Shown here: positions 6,794 through 8,382 of the stretch, piece by piece
Layout of the letters: each line of letters opens with the position of its first letter
Numbering within the stretch: the first letter of the stretch is position 1
NCBI GenBank assembly: GCA_955652545.1
Contig: CATPCA010000261.1
Coordinates: forward strand, 1-8,382
DNA from: Candidatus Dormiibacterota bacterium
GTDB taxonomy: Bacteria; Chloroflexota; Dormibacteria; UBA8260
Reading direction: 5' to 3'
DNA: 8,382 nucleotides
The notes under the pieces: generated by a model
Databases searched by the model: none
Told to the model about the DNA's origin: nothing
The model's input: the letters and a program-made list of their open reading frames with translations, nothing else
Program-made: the position numbers and the translations under genes

Positions 6794-8382
6794 CTGGCGG
6801 CCGCCTTCTCCGGAGCTGCCTTCCGCGGTGGCCGGTACTTGCAGCCCGGGTAGCCGGAGCAGCTGACGAACGGCCCATAGCGGCCCTGGCGCTGCACCAA
6901 TGGCTTGCCGCAGTCAGGACAGGATTCGCCGGTTGGTTCGGCGACCGACGCCGCTGCCGCACCGCCGGCCTGGTTGGAGCCGGGCTGGATGTACTTGCAC
7001 GACGGGTAGCCGGTGCAGCCCACAAAGCTGCCGCGGCGACCGCTGCGACGCGCCAGCGGCTTGCCGCAGTCGGGGCACGCGCCCAGGGTCTCGGTCGACG
7101 CCCCAGCGTCGCCCTCGGTGCCGGCAGCGGACGCGTCACCCTTGATGAACCGGCACGTCGGATATCCCGAGCAGCCCACGAATGGGCCGCGCCGTCCCTG
7201 CCTGAGCACCAACGGCTTGGTGCACAGCGGGCACGCCTCACCGGTCGGCTCGGCCGCCGCCTTGCGATCCTTGATGTAGTCACAGTCCGGGTAACGCGAA
7301 CAGCCGGTGAACTCACCGAACTTGCCCTCGCGAATCACCAGGGTTCCCTCGCCGCACTGCGGGCACACCTCGCCGGTATCGCGCGCCGGGACCCGGACGC
7401 GCTCCATGTTGGCCTCGGCCTTGCTGAGCGTCAGCGCGAACGGGTCGTACCACTCGCGCACGGTGGGCTCGTACTGCCGCGTCCCCTCCTCGATGCCGTC
7501 GAGGCGCTTCTCCATCTCGGCCGTGAAGGCCACGTCGACGATCTCGGGGAAGTGTTCGCGGAGCACGCCGTCGACGGTCTTGCCCAGCTCGGTGGGATGC
7601 AGCCGGCGCTCCTCCTGGCGCACATAGTTGCGCTCCTCGATGACCTCGATGGTGGGCGCGTACGTCGACGGCCTACCGATGCCGCGCTCCTCGAGCTCCT
7701 TGATGAGCGAGGCCTCCGTATACCGTGGCGGCGGCTGGGTGAAGTGCTGTTCGCGGCGGAACTCGACGACCGGCAATCCCTCGCCCTGCTCCAGGGCGGG
7801 CAGGCTGTTGTCGTCGCGGTCCTTCTCCTCGTCGCGCTTCCAGACTCGCTGGAACCCATCGAACTGGAGGACGGAGCCGGTTGCCCGGAATTGGTAGCCG
7901 CCGGCCGACAGCGACACCCTGGTGTTGAGGAAGCGCGCCGCGGCCATCTGACTGGCAACGAAGCGGCGCCAGACCAGGTCGTAGAGGCGGAATTGAGCGG
8001 GGTCGAGCTGCTCACGGATGGCCTCCGGGGTGCGCGCCACGTCGGTTGGGCGGATCGCTTCGTGCGCGTCCTGCACGTTGGCGACTGCGGCGCGCTGGCG
8101 AGGTGCACCGCTGCGCACGTACGTCTTGCCGAACGCGTCGGTGATGTGCGCGGCTGCGTGGCTCCTGGCGCCGTCGCTGACCCGCATCGAGTCGGTGCGC
8201 ATGTAGGTGATCAGACCAACCGGCCCGGAGCTGCCCAGGTCGACACCCTCGTACAGCTGTTGGGCGATGCTCATGGTCCGGCGCGGGGAGAGCCGCAGGC
8301 GCGTGCTGGCGTCCTGCTGGAGCGTGCTTGTGGTGTAGGGCATCGGCGCCTGGCGGGAAGTCTCGCGACTCTCGATGCCCTC
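6790..8382 (-). CDS. topA: DNA topoisomerase I (type IA), 5' end cut by window edge
   Basis: Type IA topoisomerase, which relaxes negatively supercoiled DNA by transient single-strand cleavage through a 5'-phosphotyrosine. The frame is open to the right edge, so the Toprim domain and start lie outside. The visible part begins within the catalytic core: [13 protein letters not shown] is followed by the active-site motif [10 protein letters not shown], whose nucleophilic Tyr codon is at 8205-8203. Further family motifs follow: [44 protein letters not shown] and [15 protein letters not shown]. The C-terminus carries four tandem zinc ribbons, each CxxC...CxxYPxC with all four Cys present, at roughly 7367-7280, 7236-7150, 7079-6990 and 6925-6835. 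A basic Ala/Lys/Arg tail ends the protein. The TGA stop overlaps the GTG start of hslV (GTGA), suggesting co-transcription and coupling. Identification is secure; only the N-terminus is unseen. Confidence 0.97.
   Translation of the reverse strand, partial: EGIESRETSRQAPMPYTTSTLQQDASTRLRLSPRRTMSIAQQLYEGVDLGSSGPVGLITYMRTDSMRVSDGARSHAAAHITDAFGKTYVRSGAPRQRAAVANVQDAHEAIRPTDVARTPEAIREQLDPAQFRLYDLVWRRFVASQMAAARFLNTRVSLSAGGYQFRATGSVLQFDGFQRVWKRDEEKDRDDNSLPALEQGEGLPVVEFRREQHFTQPPPRYTEASLIKELEERGIGRPSTYAPTIEVIEERNYVRQEERRLHPTELGKTVDGVLREHFPEIVDVAFTAEMEKRLDGIEEGTRQYEPTVREWYDPFALTLSKAEANMERVRVPARDTGEVCPQCGEGTLVIREGKFGEFTGCSRYPDCDYIKDRKAAAEPTGEACPLCTKPLVLRQGRRGPFVGCSGYPTCRFIKGDASAAGTEGDAGASTETLGACPDCGKPLARRSGRRGSFVGCTGYPSCKYIQPGSNQAGGAAAASVAEPTGESCPDCGKPLVQRQGRYGPFVSCSGYPGCKYRPPRKAAPEKAAAR

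Overview
The window is a dense, high-GC bacterial chromosomal segment read entirely from the minus strand. Read 5'->3' on that strand (right to left in the coordinates given) the order is topA (5' end outside the window) - hslV - hslU - [254-bp gap] - rpsB - tsf - pyrH - frr - uppS - cdsA (3' end outside the window). All nine are recognisable housekeeping genes with intact key motifs. I see no tRNA, rRNA, CRISPR, transposase or prophage gene, and long plus-strand reading frames are GC-rich shadows of the minus-strand genes.

The organism cannot be named securely from this sequence. High GC, a short one-core EF-Ts (about 223 aa), a bacterial HslVU protease, a TopA with four C-terminal zinc ribbons and an S2 with a charged C-terminal tail fit a high-GC Gram-positive-like or deep-branching lineage (Chloroflexota, or an early-branching Actinomycetota class) better than a proteobacterium. 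This is inference; a tree of RpsB, UppS or TopA would decide it.

Layout: (a) 8382-6790, topoisomerase I. (b) 6793-4683, the HslV peptidase and HslU unfoldase, linked to topA and to each other by 4-bp GTGA stop/start overlaps, so the three are probably translated as one coupled unit. (c) 4682-4429, the only substantial non-coding stretch. It holds a cluster of strong hairpins, a 16-bp direct repeat just downstream of hslU, a candidate promoter, a leader with two small hairpins, and a strong Shine-Dalgarno for rpsB. (d) 4428-1522, the widely conserved translation cluster: S2, EF-Ts, UMP kinase and ribosome recycling factor, packed with 1-4 bp overlaps or a 23-bp gap. (e) 1462 to the left edge, undecaprenyl diphosphate synthase and CDP-diacylglycerol synthase, which supply the lipid carrier for cell-wall synthesis and the activated phospholipid precursor.

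The coding content is ordinary and I do not see a new system in it. What deserves a second look is the hslU-rpsB gap with its repeats and competing RNA stems, the direct joining of topA-hslVU to the rpsB cluster, and the N-terminally extended HslU with a substitution in a conserved motif.
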